This document shows, piece by piece, positions 4,050 to 5,403 of a stretch of 5,403 nt of DNA. How positions within the stretch are numbered: position 1 is the first letter of the stretch; each line of letters begins with the position of its first letter. Made by a program: the position numbers and the translations under genes. The notes under the pieces were generated by a model. It searched no databases, was not told where the DNA came from, and saw only the letters and a list, made by a program, of their open reading frames with translations. Source of the stretch: Clostridia bacterium (GTDB lineage: Bacteria; Bacillota_A; Clostridia; Oscillospirales; CAG-272); the NCBI GenBank assembly GCA_017408625.1, contig JAFQUG010000222.1, forward strand, positions 1 to 5,403, given 5' to 3'.

Positions 4050-5156
4050 TTATACAGGGGGCTTTTCGTTATCCTCGGCTATCCCTTTCGCAAAAAACGC
4101 CTTTGCAAGAAGCGCCAGCAACGGGCAGAGCAAAATGCCCGCCACCCCGAACAGACGGAAGGCCACATAAATGCAGACCAGCATCAGTATCGGATGCAAT
4201 CCAAGGCTTTTGCCCACCAGATGCGGCTCGGCAACCTGTCGCACGATCGTGATAACAGCATACAAAACAAGCAGCCAGATGCCACGCGCCACGTTGCCCG
4301 TGAGCAGCGAAAGGAGCGCATACGGTATGAGAACCGTCCCCACACCGAGCACGGGAAGAATGTCCAGAATCGCGGTAAGCAAAGCCAGCAAAAAGGGGTA
4401 ACGGACCGAGAGCAGCAGAAAGCCGACGGTCAGCTCTGCGAGCGTGAGCAGGAACAGCAGCAGATAGGCGCGCAAATAGCGGCGAAATGCGCCCGATGCG
4501 CGGCTTTGCCATTCGGGAAAGCGTACGCGCCATTTTTCGGGCAGGATCCGATAAATTACCCCCTTAACGGTATCGAATTCGACCGAAAAATAAAAGCACG
4601 AGATCACCGTAACGAGAACGAACAGCAAAATCGAGGGCAAGCGCCGCAGCAGCCCTGTCACAAAGCCCCCCACCCCCTCGGACAGTCGCGCGATCAGGTC
4701 GCGCATGCGCTCGGCAAAGAAGGCCGACGGATCACCGATCCAACTCGATAGAAGCTCTGCCTGCGACAGGCGCTCCAAAAAGGGAAAGCGCGCGGCAAGC
4801 CCCCGAAAAAACGCAAGGATGCGCGCGATCTCCCCCTCGGGATTTTGCAGATCCTCTGCCAGAAACAAAATCAGATTCTGCATTTCCAACAGCAAGCGGC
4901 TGGTGAGCCAATAGGCAAGGCATCCGAGCAGTCCAAGCGAGTGAAGCGTGCACAGTGCCGAGCACAGGCGCAGGGGTGTGCGCGTGACGGCGCTGATGCG
5001 CCGCGCCAGCGGCCTTGTAAGAAGTGCCAGCACGAACGCGAGCAGAAACGGCAAAAAAAGCGAGAGTGCATAGTGCCCCAGCATCCAGAGCGCAAGCACG
5101 ACGCCCGCCACCGTCACCGTCACGCACGCCCAGTGCTTCCAATCGACTTTTTTCAT
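4050..5156 (-). CDS. AI-2E family transporter, YtvI-like sporulation integral membrane protein
   Basis: This 368-residue polytopic membrane protein belongs to the AI-2E/PerM exporter family. Hydrophobic segments lie at about 9-26, 31-46, 62-84, 175-193, 228-250, 254-285, 290-305 and 320-352. A long soluble, mostly helical insert (about 88-172) sits between the third and fourth, as is usual for the family. Family signatures are DILPVLGVGTVLIPYALLSL (265-284), RQVAEPHLVGKSLGLHP (306-322) and FGVAGILLCPLLALL (336-350). The combination TGN-(x)n-LY-(x)n-IVRQ-x-x-EP resembles B. subtilis YtvI, which has about the same length; the exact subfamily and substrate are uncertain. The ATG at 5156 is the only plausible start; its ribosome binding site, AGGGA five bases upstream, is weak. 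No consensus promoter stands out (TTGCAT/TAGAAA at 5180-5206 has a 15-base spacer). The last residues, NEKPPV, are encoded by the 17-bp repeat at 4056-4072. Confidence 0.85.
   Translation of the reverse strand: MKKVDWKHWACVTVTVAGVVLALWMLGHYALSLFLPFLLAFVLALLTRPLARRISAVTRTPLRLCSALCTLHSLGLLGCLAYWLTSRLLLEMQNLILFLAEDLQNPEGEIARILAFFRGLAARFPFLERLSQAELLSSWIGDPSAFFAERMRDLIARLSEGVGGFVTGLLRRLPSILLFVLVTVISCFYFSVEFDTVKGVIYRILPEKWRVRFPEWQSRASGAFRRYLRAYLLLFLLTLAELTVGFLLLSVRYPFLLALLTAILDILPVLGVGTVLIPYALLSLLTGNVARGIWLLVLYAVITIVRQVAEPHLVGKSLGLHPILMLVCIYVAFRLFGVAGILLCPLLALLAKAFFAKGIAEDNEKPPV
4056..4072 (-). repeat. right flank repeat of the non-coding element (17-bp perfect inverted repeat)
   Basis: This is the exact reverse complement of 3695-3711. 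It lies inside the 3' end of the AI-2E family gene, coding for most of its last six residues, with the TAA stop at 4050-4052 just beyond. As half of a terminator it would supply GGGGGCTTTT to plus-strand transcripts. Confidence 0.85.
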
Positions 5157-5243
5157 ACCGTTCCCTGCCTTTTTGTTTTTTTCTACCAAATAGTATGCCC
5201 ATGCAAGGGCGAAAAATGCTACGCAAAAAGATCTGTAACGGGA

Positions 5244-5272
5244 TTGACAAACGCGAGGCAAAATGGTAAGAT
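5244..5272 (+). promoter_or_regulatory. promoter of the lipoprotein gene
   Basis: TTGACA (5244-5249) is a perfect -35 box, TAAGAT (5267-5272) a good -10 box, and the spacer is 17 bases. The start near 5279 leaves about 20 bases before the ATG at 5301. Confidence 0.8.
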
Positions 5273-5300
5273 AAGAATACTAAAACGATTGGAGAACCCT

Positions 5301-5403
5301 ATGAAACGCATTTTGATCCTTTTCCTTGCACTTTTGCTGCTCCCCTTCTCGCTCCTTGCGTGCAAGGACGAGGAAGCACCGCCCGCCACCGTCGGCGACC
5401 CCA
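5301..5403 (+). CDS. lipoprotein of unknown function, N-terminal part (cut by window edge)
   Basis: Only 34 codons are visible. They show a lipoprotein signal peptide: MKR, a long Leu-rich core, and the lipobox LLAC with the lipidated Cys at residue 21, then a polar stretch KDEEAPPATVGDP. The protein is therefore expected to be exported by Sec, lipidated and anchored on the outer face of the cytoplasmic membrane. The start is supported by TGGAGA (5290-5295) five bases upstream and by the promoter at 5244-5272. The mature domain lies outside the window, so no function can be assigned. It is divergent from the AI-2E family gene; the 144 bases between the two start codons hold the promoter and nothing else that I recognise. 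Confidence 0.85.
   Translation, partial: MKRILILFLALLLLPFSLLACKDEEAPPATVGDP

Noticed and set aside
5180..5206. Promoter for the AI-2E family gene (TTGCAT and TAGAAA, minus strand)
   Set aside because: The spacer is only 15 bases and the -10 box is poor, so I did not list it as a feature.
5157..5261. N-terminal extension of the AI-2E family protein to a TTG at 5261
   Set aside because: It would add 35 residues, overlaps the lipoprotein promoter region, and has no ribosome binding site. The ATG at 5156 precedes a normal family N-terminus.

Overview
The window looks like chromosomal DNA from a low-to-mid complexity Firmicutes genome with fairly GC-rich genes, most likely a gut-type member of the Clostridia. 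This rests on the RpoB and S20 N-termini, the AGGAGG-type ribosome binding sites, near-consensus sigma-A promoters, Rho-independent terminators, a Gram-positive style lipoprotein signal, and an AI-2E/YtvI-type membrane protein. No rRNA, tRNA, CRISPR array, transposase or phage gene is visible.

Layout. Positions 1-325 (minus) hold the start of rpoB, cut by the window edge. An AT-rich divergent promoter region follows (326-694), with a perfect consensus rpoB promoter and three phased A-tracts on one strand, and the rpsT promoter on the other. rpsT (695-958, TTG start) ends at a strong terminator, and the consensus promoter of cysK begins directly after it. cysK (1075-1998) converges on a DUF2752-type membrane protein (2016-2684, minus). 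The two share one hairpin terminator, and the DUF2752 stop codon lies in its loop. The DUF2752 gene is divergent from a two-gene operon of small two-TM proteins with Asn/Gln/Pro-rich N-termini (2820-3266 and 3279-3698). A second convergent junction follows, toward an AI-2E family / YtvI-like permease (4050-5156, minus). The permease is divergent from the start of a lipoprotein gene (5301 onward, cut by the edge).

The most unusual part is the gene-free stretch 3699-4049. It holds an array of short hairpins separated by a constant 8-mer, AATGATGT. Four copies lie in direct orientation on the left and four as the complement (ACATCATT) on the right, so the array is itself a large interrupted palindrome. 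Its flanks, ATAACGAAAAGCCCCCT and its exact inverted copy, look either like terminal inverted repeats or like the two arms of a bidirectional terminator split by insertion of a small non-coding element. The same stop-in-terminator-loop arrangement at the cysK/DUF2752 junction supports the second reading. The element also carries a 14-bp perfect hairpin that could act as a replacement terminator.

The genes do not form one pathway: there are housekeeping genes (transcription, ribosome, cysteine synthesis) and several membrane or envelope proteins. The divergent DUF2752/two-TM cluster may be one functional unit of unknown role.
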